Shown here: piece after piece, positions 16,703 through 24,295 of the stretch
Layout: each line of letters opens with the position of its first letter
Numbering within the stretch: position 1 is the first letter of the stretch
NCBI GenBank assembly: GCA_017303995.1
Contig: JAFLBE010000001.1
Coordinates: 124,001 to 188,000, forward strand
Source: Bacteroidota bacterium
GTDB lineage: Bacteria; Bacteroidota; JABWAT01
Direction: 5' to 3'
DNA length: 64,000 nucleotides
Program-made: the position numbers and the translations under genes
Notes under the pieces: model-generated
Told to the model about the DNA's origin: nothing
What the model saw: the letters and a program-made list of their open reading frames with translations, nothing else
Databases searched by the model: none

Positions 16703-17551
16703 ATGAAGCAGGAGCAAATAAAGGAATTATTCAGGCAATTTGAAGAAATATGCTATCTCTTTAACGGCGTTGAGTGCTGGAGTGGAAGGGAATTGCAGAA
16801 TTTGTTGGGATATTCAAAATGGGATAATTTTGTCAATGTAATTGAAAAGGCCAAAATTTCTGCTGAAAATTCAGAAATAATGGTTTCAGACCATTTTGCC
16901 GATACCAGGAAAATGGTGTCTCTTGGTAGTGGATCAAAACGGGAAGTTCCTGATTTGGCCTTAACCCGATATGCCTGCTTTCTGATAGCACAAAATGGCG
17001 ACCCTTTAAAACCAGAAATTGCATTTGCTCAAACCTATTTTGCCGTTCAGACAAGAAAGCAGGAGCTAATTGAAAAGCGGCTACTTGATATTGCAAGAGT
17101 TGCAGCAAGGGTAAAATTAAGTAAATCAGAGAAAAAACTTTCTGGCATTATTTATGAACGGGGAGTTGATGAAAACGGTTTTGCAAAAATCCGTTCAAAG
17201 GGTGATCAAGCTTTATTTGGTGGATTTTCAACAAATGATATGAAACGAAAGCTTTCAGTGCCTGATAACAGACCTTTGGCTGATTTTTTACCAACACTAA
17301 CAATTAAAGCAAAAGATTTTGCTTCTGAACTTACAAGTCATAATGTTCTAGATAAAGACTTAACCGGTGATTCCCAAATCTCAAATGAACATATTGAAAA
17401 TAATAAGGCCGTAAGAAAAATGCTCCTTGACCGGGGTGTACGACCTGAGTCATTGCCTCCTGGCGAGGATGTGAAAAAAGTTAAGCGCAAATTGGAAATG
17501 GATCAAAAGAAAATTGAAGGTGATGCAAAAAGGAAAACGAAAAATTTGTAA
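16703..17551 (+). CDS. dinD: DinD-like DNA-damage-inducible protein
   Basis: The product (282 residues from MKQEQIKELFRQFEEI) has the DinD/BRO-like N-domain: YLFNGVECWSGRELQNLLGY, then SDHFADTRKMV and LALTRYACFLIAQNGDP. The central part has IYERGVDENGFAKIRSKGDQ, and the tail is LLDRGVRPESLPPGEDVKKV. In E. coli DinD is SOS-induced and inhibits RecA strand exchange; other DinD proteins are scattered accessory genes. The start could also be the in-frame TTG at 16670. Its neighbour is a RhuM fragment, and such ANT/BRO-related genes travel on mobile DNA, so recent acquisition is likely although no integrase is seen. Confidence 0.85.
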   Translation: MKQEQIKELFRQFEEICYLFNGVECWSGRELQNLLGYSKWDNFVNVIEKAKISAENSEIMVSDHFADTRKMVSLGSGSKREVPDLALTRYACFLIAQNGDPLKPEIAFAQTYFAVQTRKQELIEKRLLDIARVAARVKLSKSEKKLSGIIYERGVDENGFAKIRSKGDQALFGGFSTNDMKRKLSVPDNRPLADFLPTLTIKAKDFASELTSHNVLDKDLTGDSQISNEHIENNKAVRKMLLDRGVRPESLPPGEDVKKVKRKLEMDQKKIEGDAKRKTKNL

Positions 17552-17645
17552 AAAAAACAAACAAAACTAATAACTTATTTAACATTTATTACAAAGAAAT
17601 TCGGTCACATATAAACCATTGACCCTTAACAATTAACCATTTTCC

Positions 17646-17942
17646 ATGTCCGATTTCCCTGAAGAAATAGAACTCCCGATTGACGGAACGCTTGACCTTC
17701 ATCTTTTCTCCCCAAAAGACATCAAAACCCTCGTGCCTGATTATCTTGAACTTTGCCGTGAGAAAAATATTCTGCTGGTCAGAATCATCCACGGGAAGGG
17801 AAGCGGATCCCTCAAAAATACTGTTCATTCCATTCTTGCCCGGTTGGATTTTGTCGTCTCCTGGCACTTGGCAACCGGCGATTCCTCGGGTTCTGGTGCT
17901 ACCCTCGTGACTTTGCTTCCGCAAAATCTAACGGAACGTTAA
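17646..17942 (+). CDS. Small Smr-domain protein
   Basis: This 98-residue protein is almost only an Smr domain: LDLHLFSPKDIKTLVPDYL (the DLH motif) and VRIIHGKGSGSLKNTVH (the HGKG motif), ending with ATGDSSGSGATLV. Smr domains are nucleases acting on branched DNA or collided-ribosome mRNA; short stand-alone forms are common and of uncertain role. It stands alone, with the CoA-transferase promoter immediately downstream. Confidence 0.85.
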   Translation: MSDFPEEIELPIDGTLDLHLFSPKDIKTLVPDYLELCREKNILLVRIIHGKGSGSLKNTVHSILARLDFVVSWHLATGDSSGSGATLVTLLPQNLTER

Positions 17943-17963
17943 TTGATTCCGTCACCTTAAAAA

Positions 17964-17994
17964 TTGAACCGAATTCCGGACATTCGTAACTTTA
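17964..17994 (+). promoter_or_regulatory. Bacteroidota-type promoter TTG-N20-TAACTTTA
   Basis: TTG at 17964-17966 and TAACTTTA at 17987-17994 with exactly 20 bases between, one mismatch to TAnnTTTG. It would give an approximately 80-base leader for the CoA-transferase gene. Confidence 0.55.
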
Positions 17995-18082
17995 TCTTCG
18001 TCAAAATTGAATACAAAACGGTGATTTTCACATTCTTTTCAATAGAAAATCCTGTAAATCTGAAGAAAAAGGGATCTGAATT

Positions 18083-19363
18083 ATGATAAAATACGTAACT
18101 GCCGAAGAAGCCGTTTCCGTTATCCAAAGTGGTGACAGGGTGTTTATTCAGGGTGCAGCTGCAACTCCAACCCGGCTGATCAATGCCATGGCCGCCCGTG
18201 CGCCCGAACTGAAACATGTTGAAGTGGTTCACCTCCATACCGAAGGTCCTGCACCGTATGCTGCTCCTGGGATGGAAGAAAGTTTCCGGGCAAACTGCCT
18301 GTTCATGGCTTCAAATATGCGCGTGGCAGTAAATGAAGGCCGTGCAGATAATATGACCATCCACCTGGTTGATGTGCCGACGTTGTTCCGCAGAGGAATT
18401 CTCCCGATTGATGTGGCAATGGTACACGTTTCCCCTCCAGATAAACACGGATTTGTAACTCTTGGTACTTCAGTTGACACAGCCCGTGCTGCAGTTCAGA
18501 CTGCAAAACACGTGATCGCCCAGGTTAACCCGAACATGCCAAGAACTCACGGTGATGGTTTTGTTCACGTTTCAAAATTCCATGCTTTGGTTCAGGTTAA
18601 CGATCCGCTTCCAGAACATAAAATTGACGACAATGACCCGACTGCAGAACTGATTGCCGGTCACATTGCCGGTGTTATTGAAGATGGTGCAACTCTGCAA
18701 ATGGGAATTGGTGCCATTCCTGATCTCGTGTTGAAAAAACTGGCAAACCATAAAGATCTTGGTATCCACACTGAAATGTTTTCTGACGGAATTATTGATC
18801 TGGTTTATAAAGGTGTCATTACCAATAACCGCAAAAAAACTCACCCGGGCAAAATTGTGGCTGGTTTCGCTAATGGAACCAAGAAATTGTGGGATTTTAT
18901 GGATGATAACCCACTCATCGCCATGTGTGATATTGCTTATGTAAATGATACAGCCGTAATCAGAAAAAATCCACGTGTTACTGCAATCAACAGTTGCATC
19001 GAAGTTGATTTAACTGGTCAGATCAGTGCTGATTCGATCGGGACTAGAATGTTCTCAGGTGTTGGTGGTCAAGTCGATTTTATCCGGGGTGCAGCTTTAT
19101 CTGAAGGCGGAAAGCCCATTATTGCACTGGCCTCCTCCACCAAAAAAGGTGAATCCAAGATTGTTCCGACATTGAAACTCGGTGCCGGTGTGGTAACTAC
19201 CCGTGCTCAGGTGAATTATGTAGCAACCGAATGGGGAATTGTTCAGCTTTTCGGACTGAATAACCGCCAGCGGGCTGAAGCACTGACCAAAATTGCTCAC
19301 CCCGATCACCGCGAAGCGCTGGATAAAGCAACTTTCGAAAGATTTGGAAGAAGAACCTGGTAA
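18083..19363 (+). CDS. Acetyl-CoA hydrolase / 4-hydroxybutyrate CoA-transferase family protein
   Basis: A 426-residue class I CoA-transferase. The N-domain has GDRVFIQGAAATPTRLINAM and VHLHTEGPAPYAAPG, and the C-domain has GATLQMGIGAIPDLVLKKL and GIHTEMFSDGIIDL, which holds the catalytic glutamate. SGVGGQVDFIRGA and VNYVATEWGIVQLFG complete the signature. It moves CoA between acetyl-CoA and a carboxylate such as 4-hydroxybutyrate, butyrate or succinate; the acceptor is not readable. Single gene with its own promoter and a strong terminator. Confidence 0.9.
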   Translation: MIKYVTAEEAVSVIQSGDRVFIQGAAATPTRLINAMAARAPELKHVEVVHLHTEGPAPYAAPGMEESFRANCLFMASNMRVAVNEGRADNMTIHLVDVPTLFRRGILPIDVAMVHVSPPDKHGFVTLGTSVDTARAAVQTAKHVIAQVNPNMPRTHGDGFVHVSKFHALVQVNDPLPEHKIDDNDPTAELIAGHIAGVIEDGATLQMGIGAIPDLVLKKLANHKDLGIHTEMFSDGIIDLVYKGVITNNRKKTHPGKIVAGFANGTKKLWDFMDDNPLIAMCDIAYVNDTAVIRKNPRVTAINSCIEVDLTGQISADSIGTRMFSGVGGQVDFIRGAALSEGGKPIIALASSTKKGESKIVPTLKLGAGVVTTRAQVNYVATEWGIVQLFGLNNRQRAEALTKIAHPDHREALDKATFERFGRRTW

Positions 19364-19394
19364 GATTTGGTTAAAAATTGTGGTAACTTTGAAA

Positions 19395-19420
19395 GGCAAT
19401 CCGGTTGGATTGCCTTTTTT
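19395..19420 (+). terminator. Rho-independent terminator after the CoA-transferase
   Basis: Stem ggcaatcc / ggattgcc with a ggtt loop followed by six T residues, about 30 bases after the stop codon. Confidence 0.88.
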
Positions 19421-19558
19421 ATTTTAGATGCTTTTACCACAGAGAACACAGAGTAAAGCTGAATTTTACTTTCCTTGATTTTCTTTGTCCTTTTTTTAAA
19501 ATATTTTAGACATTTTAGTTTTGTATTCCATTAACCATTAATCATTTATCATTAACCA

Positions 19559-20323
19559 TTGAATTCAATCTGGGATTTACAGTCTAAAAAAGCCCTCGTT
19601 ACCGGCGGAACCAAAGGCATTGGCGAGGCAATTGTTGCTGAGTTGCTTCATCTTGGCGCCGAAGTTTTCGTGGTTGCCAGAAACCAGGAGTTACTTCTTG
19701 AAAAACTTTCCAGTTGGAAAAGGGAAGGATTTTCAGTGGATGGAATTGCATGCGATGTTGCAGATCCAGCATCCAGACAAAACCTGATTGATCACCTTTC
19801 CGGTTGGGACAGACTTGACATTCTTGTGAATAACGCCGGCATGAACATCCGGAAAAAAGCAGGTGACTATTCCAAAGAAGAAATTGCCCGGATTTTTTCA
19901 ACCAATCTGGAATCAGCTTTTGATCTCACCAGAAAACTTTACCCGCTTTTAAAAAAATCAGGAAATGCTTCAATCGTGAATGTGTCATCGGTTGGGGGGC
20001 TTACTGCCCTGCGAAGCGGGGTTCCGTACGCTATGACCAAAGCTGCCATGATTCAGATGACGAAAAATCTGGCGATAGAATGGGCTACCGATGGAATTCG
20101 TGTGAATGCTGTTGCCCCCTGGTACACACGTACACCTCTTGCCGAAGCTGTTTTAAGTAACCCCGACTGGCTCAGAGATGTGTTGGCCAGGACCCCGATG
20201 AAAAGGGTTGCAGAACCCGAAGAGGTAGCGCGTGTGGTTGCTTTTCTTGCCATGCCAGCTGCTTCGTATGTGACCGGTCAGTGTCTTGCCGTTGATGGTG
20301 GATTCACAAGTTATGGATTTTAA
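19559..20323 (+). CDS. SDR-family oxidoreductase (tropinone-reductase-like)
   Basis: A 254-residue classical short-chain dehydrogenase. Cofactor motif [15 protein letters not shown] near residue 12, NNAGMNIRK, the catalytic serine in VNVSSVGG, and the YxxxK in PYAMTKAAM. It ends [17 protein letters not shown]. It should reduce or oxidise a small carbonyl with NAD(P)H in the cytoplasm; the substrate is unknown. No upstream ATG fits, and the start looks like TTG at 19559, directly after a ttaaccatt-rich repeat stretch. MnmM follows by 2 bp, and the run continues to 21991 on the same strand. Confidence 0.88.
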   Translation: MNSIWDLQSKKALVTGGTKGIGEAIVAELLHLGAEVFVVARNQELLLEKLSSWKREGFSVDGIACDVADPASRQNLIDHLSGWDRLDILVNNAGMNIRKKAGDYSKEEIARIFSTNLESAFDLTRKLYPLLKKSGNASIVNVSSVGGLTALRSGVPYAMTKAAMIQMTKNLAIEWATDGIRVNAVAPWYTRTPLAEAVLSNPDWLRDVLARTPMKRVAEPEEVARVVAFLAMPAASYVTGQCLAVDGGFTSYGF

Positions 20324-20325
20324 AA

Positions 20326-20925
20326 ATGGCTGAAACGATTTTAGTCCCCCGGATGCTCGATGCCTATCATCAGTTTCTTGAAGAACGGGTAAAACCCGGA
20401 GCTTTTGCAATTGACGGAACCGCCGGGAACGGATATGATACGGTTTTTCTGGCAAATCTGGTTGGTGAAACTGGTCACGTCTGGGCATTTGATATTCAAC
20501 AGGCAGCTATCGAGGCAACAAAAAACCGGGTTCAGGTTGCCGGTTTTGAAAGTCGGGTAACCCTTTGTCTTCAAAGTCATGCAGAAATGATCTCGGTAAT
20601 ATCCTCAGATTTGGTTGGATCAGTTTCAGGAATTGTTTTTAATTTGGGCTATCTTCCCGGATCCGATAAAAAAATAACCACTTTGGTTTCAACTTCACTC
20701 GAAGCAATCCGGCAATCGTTGTTACTTTTATCTCCGCATGGAATTTTAACAGTGGCGATTTATCCGGGACATCAGGAAGGTACCCTGGAAGGCAATGCTC
20801 TGATAGATCAGATTCCCTCTCTTGAAGCAGCCGGTTGGCTGATCCGGATTTACAAAGTACCGGAACCTAAAAGTCCGGCGCCCTATTTAATTACCTATGA
20901 ACGGAATAAAAATGAAAACAAATAA
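20326..20925 (+). CDS. mnmM: Class I SAM methyltransferase, MnmM (YtqB)-like
   Basis: This 199-residue protein has the SAM-binding motif AIDGTAGNGYDTVFLANL and then VWAFDIQQAAIEATKNR. The family-specific motif FNLGYLPGSDK occurs near residue 106, with TVAIYPGHQEG and a C-terminal PKSPAPYLITYE. This combination marks the YtqB/MnmM group, which methylates nm5s2U to mnm5s2U at the tRNA wobble position; older annotation is rRNA methylase. The ATG lies 2 bp after the SDR stop and the end overlaps hemolysin III by 14 bp, so it is in the middle of a compact operon. Confidence 0.78.
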   Translation: MAETILVPRMLDAYHQFLEERVKPGAFAIDGTAGNGYDTVFLANLVGETGHVWAFDIQQAAIEATKNRVQVAGFESRVTLCLQSHAEMISVISSDLVGSVSGIVFNLGYLPGSDKKITTLVSTSLEAIRQSLLLLSPHGILTVAIYPGHQEGTLEGNALIDQIPSLEAAGWLIRIYKVPEPKSPAPYLITYERNKNENK

Positions 20926-21577
20926 TAAAACGGTCATTCCTGACCCAGATCATACTTCTTTTCTTGATGAATTGGTAAATGCTGTAACCCATGGACTTGG
21001 AACAGCTCTTGCAATTGCCGGATTGGTAATTCTCGTCGTTTATGCAGCCGTCAACGGAACAGCCATTCATGTGGTCTCGGCTTCCATTTTCGGTTCGTCC
21101 ATGGTTTTGCTTTATCTGGCTTCAACACTTTATCATGCTTTTCCGTGGCCAGATGTAAAACGACTATTTAAAATAATTGATCATTCGTCCATTTATCTTC
21201 TTATTGCCGGGACTTACACTCCATTTACTCTAATAACCATGCAGGGTGCCTGGGGATGGTCTGTTTTTGGTGTCATCTGGGGACTTGCAATTGCCGGCAT
21301 CGTTTTTAAAACCATGTTTACCGGTAGGTTTCCTAGACTTTCATCCGGGATTTATCTGGGGATGGGTTGGATGATTGTCATCGCAATCAAGCCACTTTAT
21401 GATGCTTTACCCTTTTGGGGTTTGTTCTTATTATTTGCCGGCGGGCTGTTTTATTCATTTGGTGTGATCTTTTATTCCTGGAAAAGTCTGCCTTTCAGCC
21501 ACGGAATCTGGCATTTATTTGTTCTTGGCGGAACAATTTGTCACTTCTTTGCGGTTTTGTTTTATGTCATGCCCTGA
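20912..21577 (+). CDS. Hemolysin III / PAQR-family membrane protein
   Basis: From MKTNNKTVIPDPDHTSF the product is 221 residues with about seven transmembrane helices. Family motifs are FLDELVNAVTHGLGTALAIA, ASTLYHAFPW, LFKIIDHSSIYLLIAGTYTP and WHLFVLGGTICHFFAVLF, with the histidines and aspartate that bind zinc in PAQR proteins. The physiological role of bacterial members is unsettled despite the hemolysin name. The start at 20912 is preferred to 20897, which adds only five residues and deepens the overlap with mnmM. Confidence 0.87.
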   Translation: MKTNNKTVIPDPDHTSFLDELVNAVTHGLGTALAIAGLVILVVYAAVNGTAIHVVSASIFGSSMVLLYLASTLYHAFPWPDVKRLFKIIDHSSIYLLIAGTYTPFTLITMQGAWGWSVFGVIWGLAIAGIVFKTMFTGRFPRLSSGIYLGMGWMIVIAIKPLYDALPFWGLFLLFAGGLFYSFGVIFYSWKSLPFSHGIWHLFVLGGTICHFFAVLFYVMP

Positions 21578-21589
21578 TCAGGAGATAAA

Positions 21590-21991
21590 GTGGAACTTGA
21601 AAAATTAGGAAAATTACTGCGTGGTTTTGCCTGGGTACTTGCAATTTTTGGATTTATTGTTGCCATCCTTTCTGGCACTTTTAAAGCTGATTGGATGGTT
21701 TTGTCGGGAGGTGCAATTGCTCTAGGTATAACCGGAACTGGTCTTATTAAACAATATAGGCCACTTTTTTGGGTTTCACTCGGGTTAACGCTGGCCATGA
21801 CCCTTCTCCTTGGTTGGCGAACAACCACCACTTTTATTCACCTGAGATTACTTGCAAAAACCAATCAAATGGCAGATTTTCCTTCAATTGGAGTTGAAGC
21901 TTTATTCTTTGGTATTCTTACCATCGCCTCGCTCCTCATCTGGATGGTTTCACTTTCTTTGATCCGTTCGTTTCTCAATGAAAATAAGTGA
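21590..21991 (+). CDS. Small integral membrane protein of unknown function
   Basis: A 133-residue protein starting at a GTG (21590) with a good ribosome-binding site (aggag about 7 bases upstream). It has three to four hydrophobic segments: GFAWVLAIFGFIVAILSGTF, WMVLSGGAIALGITGTGLI, PLFWVSLGLTLAMTLLLG and ALFFGILTIASLLIWMVSLS. No family is recognised. It follows hemolysin III by 12 bp and is likely the last gene of that operon; the rplU promoter begins 19 bp after its stop. Confidence 0.75.
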   Translation: MELEKLGKLLRGFAWVLAIFGFIVAILSGTFKADWMVLSGGAIALGITGTGLIKQYRPLFWVSLGLTLAMTLLLGWRTTTTFIHLRLLAKTNQMADFPSIGVEALFFGILTIASLLIWMVSLSLIRSFLNENK

Positions 21992-22010
21992 AATATTTCC
22001 CATCTTAATA

Positions 22011-22041
22011 TTGACAACACGTCCAGAAAATACCATCTTTG
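22011..22041 (+). promoter_or_regulatory. Promoter of the rplU-rpmA operon
   Basis: TTGaca at 22011-22016 and CATCTTTG at 22034-22041, with 20 bases between TTG and the -7 box, one mismatch to the local consensus. The leader to the rplU start is about 40 bases. Confidence 0.6.
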
Positions 22042-22089
22042 TGGTTCTCAAAAAGTACCTTATTTAGAACGCTAGCAGGAGGACACACG

Positions 22090-22401
22090 ATGTACGCCAT
22101 CGTCGAAATAGCTGGCAAGCAGTTTAAGGTAGAAGGCAAAAGAAAAGTTTATGTACCACTTCTTGATAAAGAAATTGGTGCAGAAGTCTCTTTCGATCAG
22201 GTTCTTTTGGTTGATGACGGATCAAAAGTTACCGTAGGCGCCCCTACTGTGAAGAATGCTTCAATTGAAGCTACTGTACTTGCCCACGTGAAGGCCGACA
22301 AGATTCGGATCTTCAAGTATAAAAGAAGAAAAGGATATCGTAAACACATGGGTCATCGTCAGAACTATACCCAGATCCTTGTAAACGATATTAAAGTTTA
22401 A
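22090..22401 (+). CDS. rplU: 50S ribosomal protein bL21
   Basis: From [19 protein letters not shown] the protein is 103 residues, the standard bL21 length. It ends with the family signature [21 protein letters not shown] strong AGGAGG at 22077-22082 selects this ATG over the upstream frame opening at 22039. It binds 23S rRNA in the large subunit. rpmA follows 17 bp later, the usual bL21-bL27 pair. Confidence 0.97.
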   Translation: MYAIVEIAGKQFKVEGKRKVYVPLLDKEIGAEVSFDQVLLVDDGSKVTVGAPTVKNASIEATVLAHVKADKIRIFKYKRRKGYRKHMGHRQNYTQILVNDIKV

Positions 22402-22418
22402 GACAGGAGAGTAAAACC

Positions 22419-22676
22419 ATGGCACATAAAAAAGGTGCGGGATCGACCAGAAACGGTCGTGATAGTCATAGTCAGCGTTTGGGTGTTAAAGCCTTTGGTG
22501 GTGAAGTTGTTACTGCCGGAAGTATTATCATTCGTCAGCGTGGAACCAAATTCCATCCTGGCTTGAACGTGAAACGTGCAAGTGATGATACCCTCTTTGC
22601 CTTAACCGATGGAACTGTTGAATTTCGTGTAAAAGCCAACAAACGGCAGTACGTAAACGTTCTTCCGCAAAACTGA
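22419..22676 (+). CDS. rpmA: 50S ribosomal protein bL27
   Basis: This 85-residue protein starts [20 protein letters not shown], the canonical bL27 N-terminus reaching towards the peptidyl-transferase centre, with [20 protein letters not shown] following. No N-terminal extension needing cleavage is present. An aggag site precedes the ATG, and a strong terminator follows. Confidence 0.97.
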   Translation: MAHKKGAGSTRNGRDSHSQRLGVKAFGGEVVTAGSIIIRQRGTKFHPGLNVKRASDDTLFALTDGTVEFRVKANKRQYVNVLPQN

Positions 22677-22702
22677 TTTTTCCGCAATTCCAATTTATTA
22701 CT

Positions 22703-22731
22703 AAAAAAGTCCGGTTTTACCGGACTTTTTT
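22703..22731 (+). terminator. Rho-independent terminator of rplU-rpmA
   Basis: Near-perfect stem aaaaaagtccgg / ccggactttttt with a tttta loop, 26 bases after the rpmA stop. Its A- and T-rich ends would also work in the opposite direction for the RmlD-like gene. Confidence 0.9.
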
Positions 22732-22787
22732 AGTTTATAGCATTTTGTAAAAGTGGTGGGATACATCACAGAGACACCCGGCAAAAA

Positions 22788-22812
22788 CAGGCGACCAACC
22801 GGTCGCCCCTAC
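22788..22812. repeat. Short palindromic intergenic repeat
   Basis: ggcgaccaaccggtcgcc is an inverted repeat followed by cctac, of a type often dispersed in bacterial intergenic DNA. It lies between the convergent rpmA and RmlD-like genes; nothing else is recognised there. Confidence 0.4.
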
Positions 22813-22955
22813 AAATTTCCATTTTCAATTAAAATCTGTAAATGGATTTCGAATTAATTCACCATCATCCTCATCCTGTCTATCCTGAGCATCCCTGTTA
22901 AAACCGTATTTCATTTCCGTGAAAATCCGTGCGATCTGCGGGAAAATTAAATTGG

Positions 22956-23750
22956 CTATTTTTTCTTCTTTTTCAGGCCCGGTAAACGATCAGAAAGTGG
23001 AGGCATTTCTGTGCGGTCATCAAGCATCCGCTGATCAAAAACAAAATGATCATCTGCTTCAATTGTCCAGCCGGCCTTTTTCTGTTTGTTTAATTGTGTC
23101 GCAATTTCGAAAAAATTCCATCCCCGGTTTGAATCAGCCTGATAAAGTCCGCCTTCAAATTTTCCGGCTCTAATCAGTAAGTTGGCGGTATCTTCAATAA
23201 ATGAACAAGCTGGGAGCCATTGGGTGCTGCAAGTAATTTTCCCTTTTTCACGGTTTTGAACTTCTAGATAATCGGTCATGTTGTTTGTCCCGATTTCATC
23301 CCCGATCTGCCAACCCAGCCGGATTATAACTGCATCCGGGTTTTGGTACATGACTCTTGCTTCAGATAACCTTTTTTCAAATCCATATCCCTTATTATTA
23401 TCAGGAACAGAGGTTATACTAAAAGGTCCATGCGAAAAGTCAGAAAAAACCATGACTGTACTCGTGTAAACAAATTTGATTTTAAAATGTTTGCAAATCC
23501 AGGCAAGTTCACTTGGCCACTGGTAATTCACCAGCCAGTTTTCGTTGGGATGTCCGGTCGGACGGGAATTAACCGCAAGATGAATAAGAACATCTGGTCT
23601 TACCGACCCGATATAATATTCCATTTTTGAATAATCATCAATCGGGACTTCCTGTCTGTTCCAGTAAACTACTTTATGACCTGCATTTTCAAGCGAATTT
23701 TTTAAAACACGGCCAATAGTTCCGCTAAGGCCGGTTACCAGTACTTTCAT
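22956..23750 (-). CDS. RmlD-like NAD(P)-dependent sugar reductase / epimerase
   Basis: A 264-residue extended SDR. The Rossmann motif is VTGLSGTIGRVLK near residue 5, then VRPDVLIHLAV, a TSTVMVFSD active-site region and the catalytic YGFEK (Y-x3-K). It resembles dTDP-4-dehydrorhamnose reductase, with the N-terminal domain ending IIRLGWQIGD, but the RmlD-specific C-terminal features are weak, so the substrate is unsure. The tail is lysine-rich (GLKKKKK). No other rhamnose genes are near. The rhodanese gene lies 31 bp upstream on the same strand. Confidence 0.72.
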   Translation of the reverse strand: MKVLVTGLSGTIGRVLKNSLENAGHKVVYWNRQEVPIDDYSKMEYYIGSVRPDVLIHLAVNSRPTGHPNENWLVNYQWPSELAWICKHFKIKFVYTSTVMVFSDFSHGPFSITSVPDNNKGYGFEKRLSEARVMYQNPDAVIIRLGWQIGDEIGTNNMTDYLEVQNREKGKITCSTQWLPACSFIEDTANLLIRAGKFEGGLYQADSNRGWNFFEIATQLNKQKKAGWTIEADDHFVFDQRMLDDRTEMPPLSDRLPGLKKKKK

Positions 23751-23781
23751 TATAATTTCCTTTGTTTACAACCGGTGATAG

Positions 23782-24156
23782 TTAAGAATTTACGATTGGA
23801 AGTCCTGCTTCGGTCCATCCCCGAAATCCGCCATCCATTGAAAAAACATTTGTATAACCCATTTTTTGCAGATTATCTGCTGAAAGAGCGGACCGAAATC
23901 CACCACCACAATACAAGATGATTTCTTCATCCAGCTCAGGAATAATTTTTTCGATGTCACGCTCAATAATTCCTTTTCCCAGATGAATGGCGTTGGGTAA
24001 ATGGCTGACTGCCCATTCATTATCTTCTCTGACATCAACCAGAAGAAATTTCTCACCTCTTTTAATTTTGGAATTAACGTCAGAAACCGTAAGTTCTTTG
24101 ATGTTTTTTCTGGAAGCATCAACCAATTCTAAAAACTTTGAAGCATGTGTTTTCAT
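23782..24156 (-). CDS. Rhodanese-like sulfurtransferase
   Basis: A single-domain rhodanese of 124 residues from MKTHASKFLELVDASRKN. It contains FLLVDVREDNEWAVSHLPNA and the active-site loop YCGGGFRSAL, with the catalytic cysteine followed by an arginine-containing loop, and ends GGFRGWTEAGLPI. It may carry persulfide sulfur in the cytoplasm. The start at 24156 is preferred to 24180 because the extra eight residues are not family-like. Co-directional with the RmlD-like gene. Confidence 0.85.
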   Translation of the reverse strand: MKTHASKFLELVDASRKNIKELTVSDVNSKIKRGEKFLLVDVREDNEWAVSHLPNAIHLGKGIIERDIEKIIPELDEEIILYCGGGFRSALSADNLQKMGYTNVFSMDGGFRGWTEAGLPIVNS

Positions 24157-24295
24157 TTCGGGCTTTCTGAATATTAACAAGTGTTTTGAATCTGATTAAG
24201 ATAGAGAATTTTTCTATTTTTTACATTCTGGTAATTGGTAAACGGAATGGATTTAAATAACCGGTATATATTATAGCTATAACTCTGGAATTTAT

